64,000 bases of DNA from Coriobacteriia bacterium (GCA_030652115.1 JAUSBK010000003.1:100950-164949), one strand, 5' to 3'. Numbered from the stretch's first letter, positions 37,419 through 49,557 are shown. Notes: generated by a model not told the origin, from the letters alone. Translations and numbers: made by a program.

Positions 37419-37913
37419 CTACGGCGCAGCGGCAGCGGCCAGCGTCCGGATCGCGGCCACCACTTCGTCGGCATGTCCCTCGAGCTTCACCTTTGGCCAG
37501 ACGCGCGCGATGCGTCCCTCGGGATCGATCAGGAACGTCGAGCGCGCGGCCATCACTCCGAGCACGGCGCGCGCGCCGTAGGCGTCGATGATCGACTTGC
37601 CGGTGTCGGCGATCATCGGGAAGGTGAGATCGAACTTGTCGATGAAGCGCCGCTGGACCTCGGGTTTGTCGGCGCTGACGCCCACAACCAGGGCGTTCAA
37701 GGACTCCAGCTCCTCGGCGTGAGCCTGGAAGTCCTTCGCTTCGTGCGTTCAACCGGGGGTGTTCGCCCGCGGATAGAAGTACACGACCACCCACTTCCCG
37801 ATGACCACTCGACTCCCGACGTGATCCGACAGGTGGAACCGTGCGCCACCCGTGGTGGTCGCATCGATGGGCGGCGCGGGCTGACCGACCTTTGGCATGA
37901 TGATCTCCGGCAT
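37419..37913 (-). CDS. Selenocysteine-containing peroxiredoxin, BCP/PrxQ type (UGA = Sec)
   Basis: The frame from ATG 37913 (GAGGAGG upstream) gives a BCP/PrxQ peroxiredoxin of 164 residues if codon 55 (TGA at 37751-37749) is read as selenocysteine. The context is FYPRANTPG-U-THEAKDF, where normal PrxQ has TPGCT, so UGA replaces the peroxidatic Cys itself. Downstream sequence stays in frame with family features: VVGVSAD, DLTFPMIAD and FLIDPEGRI to the stop at 37419. The usual resolving Cys five residues later is Lys, a 1-Cys (1-Sec) form. A SECIS-like hairpin follows the UGA. Standard gene finding would report only a 93-residue fragment from 37700. selD in the same window supports a working Sec pathway. 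Confidence 0.92.
37699..37736 (-). promoter_or_regulatory. SECIS-like element of peroxiredoxin
   Basis: The hairpin starts 12 bases after the UGA, read on the minus strand. AAGGAC pairs with GTCCTT, then after a bulged T, TCCAG pairs with CTGGA, and after a bulged G, CTC pairs with GAG around an 8-base loop. The apical loop starts about 28 bases from UGA, within the range known for bacterial SECIS elements. Together with position it supports Sec insertion. Confidence 0.75.
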
Positions 37914-38024
37914 CGTTCCTCCTCGGCTCTGCGTTCATAACGGTATGTACCTCGGCGCGTGTCGAACCACGCACCGACCGCGCCGACGGGTCCGCACGCG
38001 ACTCGTTCGGTGTAGCATGGCCGC

Positions 38025-38489
38025 ATGCGATACGTGGTCGACGGCTACAATGTCACCAAGCGCGACCCCGCCACCGCGCGCCTGTCCCTCGAGGGCCAGC
38101 GCGAAGCACTGGTGGCGCGACTTGCCGCGCGCGGTCAGGGCCTGCTCGGCTCGGGCCCGATAGTGGTCGTTTTCGATGGCGTGCCCGATGCGGGCGTCGG
38201 CACCTTCCGTCGCGGATCGGTCGAAGTCCGCTTCTCGCGCCTCGAGACGGCCGACGACCTGATCGTGCGTCTCGCCGAAGGCGACGGCGTCACGGTGGTC
38301 ACGTCGGACACGGGGCTCGGCATCCGCGTGGGTGCGTTCGGGGCGCGCGTGCTGGGTTCGGACGTCTGTTTCGAGGGGCGTGCCGGCAAGCCGTCGCCGC
38401 GGTATCGCGCTTCGAGCGCGGGTCTGCCGCCCGGTGCGAACAAGGTGACCGAGGAACTCAAGAAGCTCTGGTTGGACGACAAGGAGTGA
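38025..38489 (+). CDS. NYN-domain (YacP/Rae1-like) protein
   Basis: A 154-residue PIN-like protein of the YacP/DUF901 family. It has VVDGYNVTKR at 4-13 with the first catalytic-type Asp, VVVFDGVPDAG near 46-56 and TSDTGLG near 92-98. In Bacillus the homolog Rae1 is a ribosome-associated RNase. Here the short C-terminus ends in GANKVTEELKKLWL, as in the family. ATG at 38025; the DUF554 gene follows after 1 base. Confidence 0.88.
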   Translation: MRYVVDGYNVTKRDPATARLSLEGQREALVARLAARGQGLLGSGPIVVVFDGVPDAGVGTFRRGSVEVRFSRLETADDLIVRLAEGDGVTVVTSDTGLGIRVGAFGARVLGSDVCFEGRAGKPSPRYRASSAGLPPGANKVTEELKKLWLDDKE

Positions 38490-38490
38490 C

Positions 38491-39258
38491 ATGCCCGGTC
38501 TCGGCGTCCTGACCAACATCGTTGCGGTGCTCATCGGCACTGCGATCGGCCTTGCGTTCGGGCGGCTGATCGGCGAGCGCTTCCACTCCATCGCGTTCTC
38601 GGCGATGGGGCTCGCGGTCATGCTCATCGGCATGACGATGGCGATCGGCGGGCTCGCCGATCTCGGCGAGACGCGGCTGGGCGACTACGCCGCGCTCGTG
38701 CTCGTGGGGTGCCTGGTGGTGGGCTCGCTCCTCGGCGAAGCGCTGCGCATCGAATACTGGCTCGAGCGGTTCGGCATGTGGTTGCAGGCGAAGTTCGGCA
38801 AGACGCCGGTGCTCGTGCCTGCCGAAGACACGTCGGCCGAAGGCGGGGAGGCCGAGCAGGGCCACACGCTGGTCGAAGGCTTCGTGACGGCGAGCCTGCT
38901 CTTCTGCACCGGCGCGATGACCGTGCTCGGCTCGCTGCAAGACGGGCTCGGTGATCCGTCGCTGCTCACGCTCAAGGCGCTGCTCGACGGCACGGCGTCC
39001 ATCGCGCTCGCCACCACGCTCGGCGCGGGCGTCGGGCTGTCGGTCATCCCGATCCTCGTGCTGCAAGGCGGCATCGCGCTCGGCGCGGGTGCGCTCGAGC
39101 CGTACATCACTCCGGCGGTCATCGCCGCGATCGAAGCGGTGGGCGGAGCGCTCATCCTGGCCATCGGCCTGGACCTCGTGAAGATCAAGCGGCTGCCGGT
39201 GGGCAACATGCTGCCGGCGGTCTTCCTTGCAGCAGCCGTAGGGATGCTGCTCGGGTAG
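38491..39258 (+). CDS. DUF554 family membrane protein
   Basis: A 255-residue polytopic membrane protein with about seven hydrophobic segments. GVLTNIVAVLIGTAIGLAFG at the start and FCTGAMTVLGSLQDGL near 132-147 are hallmarks of DUF554. Function unknown. It starts one base after the NYN gene, so the two are one transcript, though a functional link is unproven. Confidence 0.9.
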   Translation: MPGLGVLTNIVAVLIGTAIGLAFGRLIGERFHSIAFSAMGLAVMLIGMTMAIGGLADLGETRLGDYAALVLVGCLVVGSLLGEALRIEYWLERFGMWLQAKFGKTPVLVPAEDTSAEGGEAEQGHTLVEGFVTASLLFCTGAMTVLGSLQDGLGDPSLLTLKALLDGTASIALATTLGAGVGLSVIPILVLQGGIALGAGALEPYITPAVIAAIEAVGGALILAIGLDLVKIKRLPVGNMLPAVFLAAAVGMLLG

Positions 39259-39283
39259 GCGCGGTCAGGGGCGCTCCGGTCCG

Positions 39284-39940
39284 CTACGCCTGCTCGCGCC
39301 AGCCTTTCACCTGGAATGCGCTCGGGCAGATGTCCGAGAGCGTGCATCGGCCACACACCGGGCGCTTCGCGTCGCACACACCGCGTCCGTGCTCGATGAG
39401 CCGGTAGGTGAGCGCGCCCCACTCCTCGCGCGGGAAGAGCGCCATCAGATCGCGCTCGACTTTGTTGGGGTCGTTCTCGCCGGTGAAGCCGAGGCGGTGG
39501 GCGAGGCGGAAGACATGCGTGTCCACGGCCACGCCCTCGGCCTTGCCGAACGCGTTGTAGAGCACGATGTTGGCGGTCTTGCGCGCAACGCCTGGCAAGG
39601 TCAGCAGATCCTCCATGGTGTCGGGCACCCGCCCGCCGTACTCTGCCACGATGCGCTGCGCGGCACCCATGATGTTCTTCGTCTTGTTGCGGAAGAAGCC
39701 GGTGGGGTGGACGATCTCCTCGACCTCGGCCGGGTCGGCCCCGGCGAGCGCGACGGGTGTGGGAAAGCGCTCGAACAGGATCGGCGTGACCTTGTTCACG
39801 CCCACGTCGGTGGTCTGGGCAGAGAGTATGACCGCCACGAGCAGCTGGAATTCGCTCCCGTACGAAAGGGCGATGGCGGCTGTTGGGTAGAGCTGCTTGA
39901 GCCGTGCGTCGATCTCGGCTGCGCGGGCGGGGTCGCTCAT
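39284..39940 (-). CDS. nth: Endonuclease III
   Basis: Base-excision repair glycosylase/AP lyase for oxidised pyrimidines. 218 residues. Helix-hairpin-helix LPGVARKTA carries the catalytic Lys, the conserved Asp is in VDTHV, and the C-terminal [4Fe-4S] cluster motif is C-x6-C-x2-C-x5-C (CDAKRPVCGRCTLSDIC). ATG at 39940 with GGAGGCGAC. The product is cytoplasmic. Convergent with DUF554. Confidence 0.96.
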   Translation of the reverse strand: MSDPARAAEIDARLKQLYPTAAIALSYGSEFQLLVAVILSAQTTDVGVNKVTPILFERFPTPVALAGADPAEVEEIVHPTGFFRNKTKNIMGAAQRIVAEYGGRVPDTMEDLLTLPGVARKTANIVLYNAFGKAEGVAVDTHVFRLAHRLGFTGENDPNKVERDLMALFPREEWGALTYRLIEHGRGVCDAKRPVCGRCTLSDICPSAFQVKGWREQA

Positions 39941-40078
39941 GTCGCCTCCGTCGGTCGGATGAGTCAATCGTACCCGAGACGCGGTCGCCTTCGCGGACGC
40001 TTGGATCCGGTTTACTTCCGGTTGATGCGTGCGAGGCACAATCGGCGTGGCTCGTGACCGAGGGGGGAAGCGCGGGCC

Positions 40079-40125
40079 GGTCGGCGGGCATCCCTTCCGG
40101 CGCGGTGAGCGCCGCTCCGCCGACC
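40079..40125 (+). promoter_or_regulatory. Nested inverted repeats in the leader of the L,D-transpeptidase gene
   Basis: GGTCGGCGG (40079-40087) and CCGCCGACC (40117-40125) are perfect 9-bp arms enclosing a second hairpin CGGCGC/GCGCCG with a GGTGA loop. It ends 33 bases before the ATG at 40159. No known riboswitch core is recognised; it may be a structured leader or a terminator-like switch without T-run. Confidence 0.45.
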
Positions 40126-40158
40126 GTGTCAGACCACATCGAATAAGGGGGAATCACG

Positions 40159-41094
40159 ATGTCCGATCCGATGAGACGTCGTTGGCAACGCGTGTTGGGA
40201 ATCATGTGTGTCGTCTCGTTGCTCGCGAGCATGGCTGCCGCCGGCACGGCCGTAGCCGGTCCGGGGAGGGGGAAGGACCGCAAACAGCCGTCCGCGGCGG
40301 AACCCGGTTGGCCGGGAAGCCACGAGCCGGAGAACGATCCGCAGCCGGGGGAGGTCGGCTATCTGGCCGCGAGCGCGGTGCCGCAGGTGCCCGCCGACGG
40401 CATGACCGACGCGGAGCTCCAGGCGGCCGATCCAGCAGGGTTCGCGCAGATGAAGGCGCAACGCGATGGCATCGAGCGGAGTCTTCTCACGCAGGTGCGG
40501 ACCGAGCTCAAGGCCGCAGGAGTCGCGCCGGCCAGCGAAGACCCGCTGGATGCGGGCGAGCTGGCCAAGGCGTCTGCCGCCATCACGGCTTCGGCGGTTT
40601 CGCCGTACGGGTATCTGCAGTTCACGCTCACGAGGAACACCACGAGTCCGTGGGCACGGTCGGGGTACCTCGGCATGCTCTACTTCTGCTACGGCTACTA
40701 CAACGCGACGGTCGACAGCTACAAGTGGTACACGGTGGCGTGGCCCGCGCGATCGGGGGACAACATCCCCAGTCACCAGTCGTGGATCGGTACGGGACCC
40801 ATCCCCGCTTACACCTACGACTTCGGCTTCATGTACGGTGCCTATCGTGGCTACGAGTCTGATGGACGGGTGGAGTTCTACCCCGGCAAGTGGCGCCTGG
40901 ACCCATGGACGGGTGCGCCGTACGGGCGCAGCTGTCTGGAAGTGCACGGCGGCACGGGAACCCACGAGTTCGGCGCGACGAGCGGCTGCATCCGCACCCT
41001 CCCGTCGTCGATCAGCTCGCTCCGGTCGTACTGGACTTACAAGATGGCCAACAAATACGACCGCAACTCGGCACACCTGATCGTTCGGTACTGA
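40159..41094 (+). CDS. Secreted L,D-transpeptidase (YkuD-like)
   Basis: A 311-residue exported protein. A signal peptide at about 12-34 and a low-complexity linker (35-140) precede a catalytic domain. The YkuD pattern appears near the C-terminus: EVHGGTG...SGCIRTL, with the His and Cys of the HGG...SxGCIR motif. Such enzymes form 3-3 peptidoglycan cross-links or attach proteins to the wall. The linker and Tyr/Trp-rich part (160-230) are not typical and may bind the wall. ATG at 40159 with GGGGGAA. Confidence 0.85.
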   Translation: MSDPMRRRWQRVLGIMCVVSLLASMAAAGTAVAGPGRGKDRKQPSAAEPGWPGSHEPENDPQPGEVGYLAASAVPQVPADGMTDAELQAADPAGFAQMKAQRDGIERSLLTQVRTELKAAGVAPASEDPLDAGELAKASAAITASAVSPYGYLQFTLTRNTTSPWARSGYLGMLYFCYGYYNATVDSYKWYTVAWPARSGDNIPSHQSWIGTGPIPAYTYDFGFMYGAYRGYESDGRVEFYPGKWRLDPWTGAPYGRSCLEVHGGTGTHEFGATSGCIRTLPSSISSLRSYWTYKMANKYDRNSAHLIVRY

Positions 41095-41119
41095 TCACCT
41101 AAGCAGAACGGGGGACTCC

Positions 41120-42238
41120 ATGGCACTCTACGCACCGAACCGTATGCCGCTGAACGCGGTAGCGCGATTCGCTCTGACCGCGGTCTGTCTCGGCCTGACG
41201 GCGCTGCTTCTGGCGGGTTGTACTGGTCCTGACGAGGCCGAGGTGGGCGAGGTCGAAGCGCAGCTGTTCGATCCGCTCGAGATGACATGGAGTCCCCGTG
41301 CGTTGGCGAATGCCGCACCCTGCCTCGTCGGCTGGCGTGGTGACGGAGCGAGCGGGGCGCTCGTGACGCTTTCGGGTCCAACGCCCGCCGAGGTGCTCTG
41401 GCGCACTCCTGCCGATGCCAACCAGTTGTATATGCACCTGATGGCGGTCGACCCGGCCGGAAGCCGCATGGCGGGCGAGGTCTACTCCGATGAGTGGGGA
41501 GCCGAGCCGGCTCAGCGCGTCTTACTGTTCGAGCCGGGCGGCGGCGTGCGCGACCTGCCCCGACCCGATGGCTACGAGGGAGTCTCGGACGTGGTCTTCT
41601 GCGACGTGGGCGCTCTGGCGATCGCGTATCACGCGACGCTCGATGAGTTCCAGACCACGCTGGGAGTCGTGGCTCCGGGTGGAGAGTGGCGGCAGCTCAC
41701 CCTCGAGGGCGACGTGCCGCCCCACCAGTTCATCGAGTCGCTCTCTGCACGGCCTGGCAGCGATCTGGTCGGTCTCGTGCTCAAGACCGCCGGGGATGTG
41801 GATGACAGGGACGAGGGACTGCTCGTACTGGCCCGGCTCGAGGACTCAAAGCTTACGGTAGTGACTCCTCCGTTCTGCGACGATTCACTCCCGGGCGCTC
41901 AGCCGCTGCTGGACGCGGACGGAGTCGTCTACGCGCGGATGTGGAGCACGCAGGATGGCGCATCGGCTCCGACGCTCATGCGAGTCGAGTGGAACGGTGC
42001 CGAGTGGATCGAAACCGAGATACTCGCACCGGGTGCCGTTGCGGTCGGTCCCGAGACCGGACAGGCCGTCGCACAGGGACCCGACGGCGGCTTCTGGATA
42101 CGCGACGCCGAGGGTGACGCGCATGGCGAGGGCGCGACGCTGCTTCGCCTCGCACCGGGAGCGATCGCTCCCGAGCCCACTAGCGTGGACGCGAGCGGTA
42201 TCGGCTGGTTCTCCTGGGTCGAGGGATCCACGGACTGA
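41120..42238 (+). CDS. Predicted lipoprotein, function unknown
   Basis: A 372-residue protein with a lipoprotein signal: hydrophobic helix then LLLAGC (Cys34 lipidated after cleavage). The mature part is beta-rich and evenly spaced in aromatic and Asp/Gly turns, in keeping with a beta-propeller, but I cannot name the family. ATG at 41120 with GGGGGA. Follows the L,D-transpeptidase by 25 bases, so the two may be one unit at the cell surface. Confidence 0.8.
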   Translation: MALYAPNRMPLNAVARFALTAVCLGLTALLLAGCTGPDEAEVGEVEAQLFDPLEMTWSPRALANAAPCLVGWRGDGASGALVTLSGPTPAEVLWRTPADANQLYMHLMAVDPAGSRMAGEVYSDEWGAEPAQRVLLFEPGGGVRDLPRPDGYEGVSDVVFCDVGALAIAYHATLDEFQTTLGVVAPGGEWRQLTLEGDVPPHQFIESLSARPGSDLVGLVLKTAGDVDDRDEGLLVLARLEDSKLTVVTPPFCDDSLPGAQPLLDADGVVYARMWSTQDGASAPTLMRVEWNGAEWIETEILAPGAVAVGPETGQAVAQGPDGGFWIRDAEGDAHGEGATLLRLAPGAIAPEPTSVDASGIGWFSWVEGSTD

Positions 42239-42298
42239 AGGAACGCACGGCGACGCGGGGGCGGGTCGCGGCTCGGCGCATCGGCCCGGCCCCGCGGT

Positions 42299-42327
42299 TT
42301 GACCGCGCTCCCGCGGGGCCATACACT
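42299..42327 (+). promoter_or_regulatory. Promoter of mfd
   Basis: TTGACC (42299-42304), 17-base spacer, TACACT (42322-42327), giving a leader of about 65 bases. A CCCCGCGG/CCGCGGGG inverted repeat overlaps the -35 region and may be the lipoprotein gene terminator. Confidence 0.55.
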
Positions 42328-42399
42328 CGCATCCGTCGCCCGCCCCGGCATACCGGATGCGGGCCCTTCGTGCTGCTACGAGAGTGCAGGAGCGTTGCC

Positions 42400-45300
42400 G
42401 TGGAAGCGTTCTACAACGCGATAGCCCCGCAACTGCGGACCGAGCCGGCACTCGCCCGCGGTCTCGAGCGGCTCGCCACCGGCGAAGACGTCACCCTTGC
42501 TGCGGCCGGTCTCGTTCGGCCTGTCCTCACCGCAGTGGTCGCCGACTCCCGCACCAAACCTGTCCTGGTCGTACTGCCCGGCAATGATGCCGCAGCGCGA
42601 TTTGCGCGCCAGCTTGGCACCTACGTGGGACATGAGCGCGTGCTGCACTTCCCGGAGCGCGTCGAGATGCCGTGGGATCGCGGAGCCGCAGACCTCGAGG
42701 CGGTAGGCGCCCGCGCCCGTGCGCTGCACGCGCTCGACCGTGGGCGGCCGGTGATCGTCGTCGCCGGCGCTCGATCGATCCTGCGCGTCTTACCGCCGCA
42801 CGGCTCTCATGTCTTCGATCCCGTCTTGCTCGAGGTCGGCCGGTCGCTCGACTTGGCCGAGCTCTCGGCGACGCTCGTGCGCATGGGATATGAGCGCGTG
42901 GATGTAGCGGCGGATCGCGGTCAGTTCGCCGTGCGCGGAGGTACCCTCGACGTCTTCGGCTCCGATGCGCAGTACCCGGTGCGTGCGGAGTTGTTCGGCG
43001 ATGAGATCGAATCGCTGAGGCGCTACCTTCCGTCCACGCAGCAGCACATCGCAGACGCCGGACCGACCGAGGTCTACCCGTGTCGCGAAGTGGCGCCGGG
43101 AACCCGTGCCGGCCAGAGCGCCCGCCGCGCCTTTGGGGAGGCGGCGCGGTCGAACGACGACCTGGCGCGCGACCTGACGCTGATCGAGCAGGGTGTGACG
43201 TTCAACGGGATCGAGCAGTACCTGCCGCACTTCTACCGGTCGCGTGCGACCGTGCTCGACTACGTCTCACCCGGTTCGCTCGTCGTGGTCGCGGAGCCCC
43301 GCGCCATCTTCGATGATCTCGTGCGCGGCCGGGGCGAACTCGAGGCGAAGGCCGATTCGGTCGCCCGCTCCCTCGACGGACTCTTCTTCACGCCCGCGGA
43401 GATCGACCTGGGCGGTCGCCAGCGGCTGACGTTCCTCTCGATGCTGCGCGCCGCCGGCGCCGCCGACGGTGAGGTCGTGGCACGGCGTCCCGAGGTGAGC
43501 GGCAGGGAAGAGGTGTTCGCCGCAGGCCTGCGCGCGCTCGTCGACACCGGGTATCGCGTGGTCGCTGCGGTACGCGATCGCCAGGGCCGCGACCGGCTGA
43601 GCCGCGCACTTGTGGACGCCGGCATGTCGGTCGCGGGACTCGAGGGCGCCACGACGCTGGAGCCGGGCCTCATCACTCTCGCTGTGGCCGATGTTCCTGC
43701 CGGCTTTGTCATGTCCGGGGCGCGTCTGGCGGTCGTGTCGATCGACGACGTCTTCCCGCGCGCCGCCGAACGACGGCGCCAGGCCGCCGATCCGACCAAG
43801 CTCACCTTCGCGTTCGCACCAGGCGACTACGTCGTGCATGAGGTCCACGGCATCGCGCTCTTCCGCGATATCGTGCGTCAGAGCGCCCTCGGCGCGGAGC
43901 GCGACTACCTGCTGCTGGAGTACGCCAAGGGCGACCGGCTGTACGTCCCCGTCGAGCAGCTCGATCGCGTCACCCGTTACGTCGGCCCCGAGGGGTCGGC
44001 GCCGCGCGTCACGCGCCTCAACACCGCCGACTGGACGAAGGCGACCGGTAAGGCACGCAAGCAGGCGCGCAAGCTCGCGTTCGACCTGGTGGATCTCTAC
44101 GCGCGGCGCGCGGCGGTGTCCGGCTTCGCGTACGCGGCCGACACGCCCTGGCAGCGCGAGATGGAGGCGGCATTCCCCTTCGACGAGACGCCGGACCAGC
44201 TGGCGGCTATCGATGACGTGAAGGCGGACATGGAATCCGACAGGCCGATGGACCGTTTGGTCTGCGGCGACGTTGGCTACGGCAAGACCGAAGTCGCCAT
44301 CCGTGCCGCATTCAAGGCGACCCAGAGCGGCAAGCAGGTGATGGTGCTGTGCCCAACGACGATTCTCGCGCAGCAGCACTTCACCACCTTCTCGGAGCGC
44401 TTTGCGACCTATCCGGTGCGCGTTGAGGTCCTCTCACGCTTCCGCTCGAGGGCGGAGCAGGCGGCCTCGCTCGAGGGTTTTGCTGCGGGCACGGTGGACA
44501 TCCTCATCGGCACGCACCGCCTGCTCTCCAGAGACGTGCTGCCGAAGGACCTTGGCCTCGTGGTCGTGGACGAGGAGCAGCGCTTCGGCGTGGAGCACAA
44601 GGAGCACCTCAAGAACCTGCGCGAGCAAGTCGACGTGCTCACGCTCACCGCTACGCCGATCCCGCGTACGCTGCAGATGTCGCTTTCGGGCGTGCGTGAC
44701 TTCTCGGTGATCGACACGCCGCCGGCCGACCGCTTCCCGGTCAAGGTGCACGTGGGCGAGTTCGACGAGGACGTGATCTCCTCGGCGATCCGGCACGAAC
44801 TGCAACGGGGCGGCCAGGTCTACTACATCTCCAACCGCGTGCGCGGCATCGAGCGTGTGGTGGAGCGCGTGCAGGCGGCAGTGCCCGAGGCGAGCGTGGG
44901 CGTGGGCCACGGACAGATGTCCGAGCACCAGCTCGAGCGGGTGATGGAGAGCTTCGCGGCGGGCAAGATCGACGTGCTCGTGGCCACGACGATCGTGGAG
45001 TCGGGCATCGACAACCCGCACACCAACACGCTCATCATCGACGACAGCCACCGCCTCGGCCTGGCGCAGCTCTACCAGCTGAAAGGCCGGGTCGGGAGAA
45101 GCCACGTCAAGGCGTACGCGTACTTCCTCTTCCCACGTGGCCAGGCGCTTACGGACCAGGCGTACGAGCGGCTCACGGCGCTGCAGGAGCACACAGAGCT
45201 CGGCAGCGGTATCAAAGTCGCCATGCGCGACCTCGAGATCCGCGGCGCGGGCAGCCTGCTGGGCGCCGAGCAGAGCGGCAGCGTGAGCGCGGTCGGCTTC

Positions 45301-45819
45301 GACCTCTACGCGCAGATGCTGCGTGAGGCGGTCTCCGAGGTCCGGGGAGAACCCGTGCCCGCGCATCCCGAGGTGCGTGTGGACCTGCCGGTGGCGGCCT
45401 TCTTGCCCGAGGAGTACGTGCCCGAGGTGGACGAGCGGGTGCTCATGTACCGGCGCATCGCCGCAGTCTCGAGCCCGGAGGCCATCGAGACCATCACCGC
45501 CGACCTCGAAGCCCGTTTCGGCGCGCCGCCGCTGCCCGCCCGGCAGCTGCTGGCGATCGCGCGCATCAAGACGCTCGCCGCCGAGCTCGGCATCGGGACG
45601 GTGTCGCTGGCGCGTCACCGGCTCACGCTCTCGCCGGTACGCCTCACCTCCGAAGAGCAGGGCGCGCTTGCCGTGGAGGGCGCGGTGTACGTCTCGAAGA
45701 CGAGTTGTGTTCATTTTGTGCAATCGGCCGGAGAGGACTCCACGAGCACGGCCGTGCGGGCTCTCGGTGCTATACTCTGCGCAGTCCGTGGCCCGGCAAG
45801 CGGCCGGGAAACACCTTAG
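42400..45819 (+). CDS. mfd: Transcription-repair coupling factor Mfd
   Basis: A 1139-residue SF2 translocase that displaces stalled RNA polymerase and recruits UvrA. UvrB-homology module (to about 350), CarD-like RNA polymerase interaction domain (about 470-540, GDYVVHEVHGIALF), RecG-like motor with CGDVGYGKTEVA (Walker A) and VDEEQRFG, and a C-terminal TRCF domain. GTG at 42400 has AGGAG 8 bases upstream; an in-frame GTG at 42370 lacks one. Followed by a PpiC foldase after 15 bases. Confidence 0.96.
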   Translation: MEAFYNAIAPQLRTEPALARGLERLATGEDVTLAAAGLVRPVLTAVVADSRTKPVLVVLPGNDAAARFARQLGTYVGHERVLHFPERVEMPWDRGAADLEAVGARARALHALDRGRPVIVVAGARSILRVLPPHGSHVFDPVLLEVGRSLDLAELSATLVRMGYERVDVAADRGQFAVRGGTLDVFGSDAQYPVRAELFGDEIESLRRYLPSTQQHIADAGPTEVYPCREVAPGTRAGQSARRAFGEAARSNDDLARDLTLIEQGVTFNGIEQYLPHFYRSRATVLDYVSPGSLVVVAEPRAIFDDLVRGRGELEAKADSVARSLDGLFFTPAEIDLGGRQRLTFLSMLRAAGAADGEVVARRPEVSGREEVFAAGLRALVDTGYRVVAAVRDRQGRDRLSRALVDAGMSVAGLEGATTLEPGLITLAVADVPAGFVMSGARLAVVSIDDVFPRAAERRRQAADPTKLTFAFAPGDYVVHEVHGIALFRDIVRQSALGAERDYLLLEYAKGDRLYVPVEQLDRVTRYVGPEGSAPRVTRLNTADWTKATGKARKQARKLAFDLVDLYARRAAVSGFAYAADTPWQREMEAAFPFDETPDQLAAIDDVKADMESDRPMDRLVCGDVGYGKTEVAIRAAFKATQSGKQVMVLCPTTILAQQHFTTFSERFATYPVRVEVLSRFRSRAEQAASLEGFAAGTVDILIGTHRLLSRDVLPKDLGLVVVDEEQRFGVEHKEHLKNLREQVDVLTLTATPIPRTLQMSLSGVRDFSVIDTPPADRFPVKVHVGEFDEDVISSAIRHELQRGGQVYYISNRVRGIERVVERVQAAVPEASVGVGHGQMSEHQLERVMESFAAGKIDVLVATTIVESGIDNPHTNTLIIDDSHRLGLAQLYQLKGRVGRSHVKAYAYFLFPRGQALTDQAYERLTALQEHTELGSGIKVAMRDLEIRGAGSLLGAEQSGSVSAVGFDLYAQMLREAVSEVRGEPVPAHPEVRVDLPVAAFLPEEYVPEVDERVLMYRRIAAVSSPEAIETITADLEARFGAPPLPARQLLAIARIKTLAAELGIGTVSLARHRLTLSPVRLTSEEQGALAVEGAVYVSKTSCVHFVQSAGEDSTSTAVRALGAILCAVRGPASGRETP

Positions 45820-45834
45820 GAGAAAGGTACTTTC

Positions 45835-46728
45835 GTGCGCACATTCCGCGGCATTGCCGCCATTTTCTTTGCGGTCGCGCTCGTGCTTGGAGCAGCAGGC
45901 TGTGACAGCGACAAGGGCGTCGTCGCCCGTGTGAACGGTGAGGACATCACGCAGGTGCAGTTCGACCGGTACTACGAGCAGGTCATCACCCAGATGGGCG
46001 GCGAGCTCGACGAGGAGACGGCCCTGCAGTACAAGCAGCAGCTCCTCAGCCTGCTCATCGAATCCGAACTGGTCACCCAGGAGGCCGAGGAGCTCGGCGC
46101 CGACCTTTCGCCGGAGGCGGTCGACGCGGGCATCTCCGAACTCATGGGCGGGGAGACCGACATGACCGTCATCGAGCAGCAGGTCGTTGCAGCGGGCCTG
46201 ACGATGGATGACCTGCGCGACAGCGTCCGTGATCAGCTCGCGCGGGACTACCTCGCGGTCATCGCCGCCGAGGAGACCAGCGTGACTACGATGCCCGAGA
46301 CCTACTCGCTGTTGTCGCACATCCTCGTCAGCGATGAGGCCCTAGCCACCGACCTACGCGCGCAAATCGTCGCGGGCGGCGACTTCGCCGCACTCGCGTC
46401 GGCCAACTCGTCCGACACCGCGAGCGCCATGGACGGCGGCAGCCTCGGCTGGGCGCCGTTCAGCGATTACGTGCCGCAGTTCGCTGAGGCCGCCGAGACG
46501 CTCGAGGTGGGCGCGGTGAGCGAGCCGGTCCGTTCCGACTACGGCTGGCACATCATCCTGAAAGTCGACGAGTACGCCGAGGGCGAGCCGATCGCGGACG
46601 CCCCGGACAGCCTCAGGACGCTCATGACCGACAGCAGCACGAACCTTGCGCTCCAGGAGTACATCAACAAGCTCCGCGAGGAAGCCGACATCGAGTACGT
46701 GGACGAGACCCTCAAACCCGTCGAGTAG
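45835..46728 (+). CDS. PpiC-type foldase lipoprotein (PrsA/SurA-like)
   Basis: A 297-residue lipoprotein prolyl isomerase. Lipobox-like VLGAAGC at about 17-23, SurA-like N-terminal helical domain (about 28-150), PpiC domain (about 155-260) with SHILVSDEALA, GGDFAALASANS and GGSLGWAPF. Assists folding of exported proteins outside the membrane. GTG at 45835. Part of mfd-ppiC-mazG-eno, a gene order common in actinobacteria. Confidence 0.92.
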   Translation: MRTFRGIAAIFFAVALVLGAAGCDSDKGVVARVNGEDITQVQFDRYYEQVITQMGGELDEETALQYKQQLLSLLIESELVTQEAEELGADLSPEAVDAGISELMGGETDMTVIEQQVVAAGLTMDDLRDSVRDQLARDYLAVIAAEETSVTTMPETYSLLSHILVSDEALATDLRAQIVAGGDFAALASANSSDTASAMDGGSLGWAPFSDYVPQFAEAAETLEVGAVSEPVRSDYGWHIILKVDEYAEGEPIADAPDSLRTLMTDSSTNLALQEYINKLREEADIEYVDETLKPVE

Positions 46729-46747
46729 CCGGAAGCGAGGGGGGCTC

Positions 46748-49502
<2,755 letters not shown>

Positions 49503-49526
49503 GCGTTCTAGCCGCACGCTTTGTGC

Positions 49527-49557
49527 CGTGCCCGCAGCCGCACCGGTTGCGGGCACG
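49527..49557 (+). terminator. Hairpin after eno
   Basis: CGTGCCCGC and GCGGGCACG, perfect 9-bp arms, 13-base loop, 24 bases after the eno stop. No T-run, so partial termination before pyk is possible. Confidence 0.5.

Noticed and set aside
37419..37700. Peroxiredoxin as a 93-residue fragment or frameshifted pseudogene
   Set aside because: The upstream part is in the same frame with only one TGA, exactly at the catalytic position, plus a SECIS-like hairpin, so Sec is the better reading.
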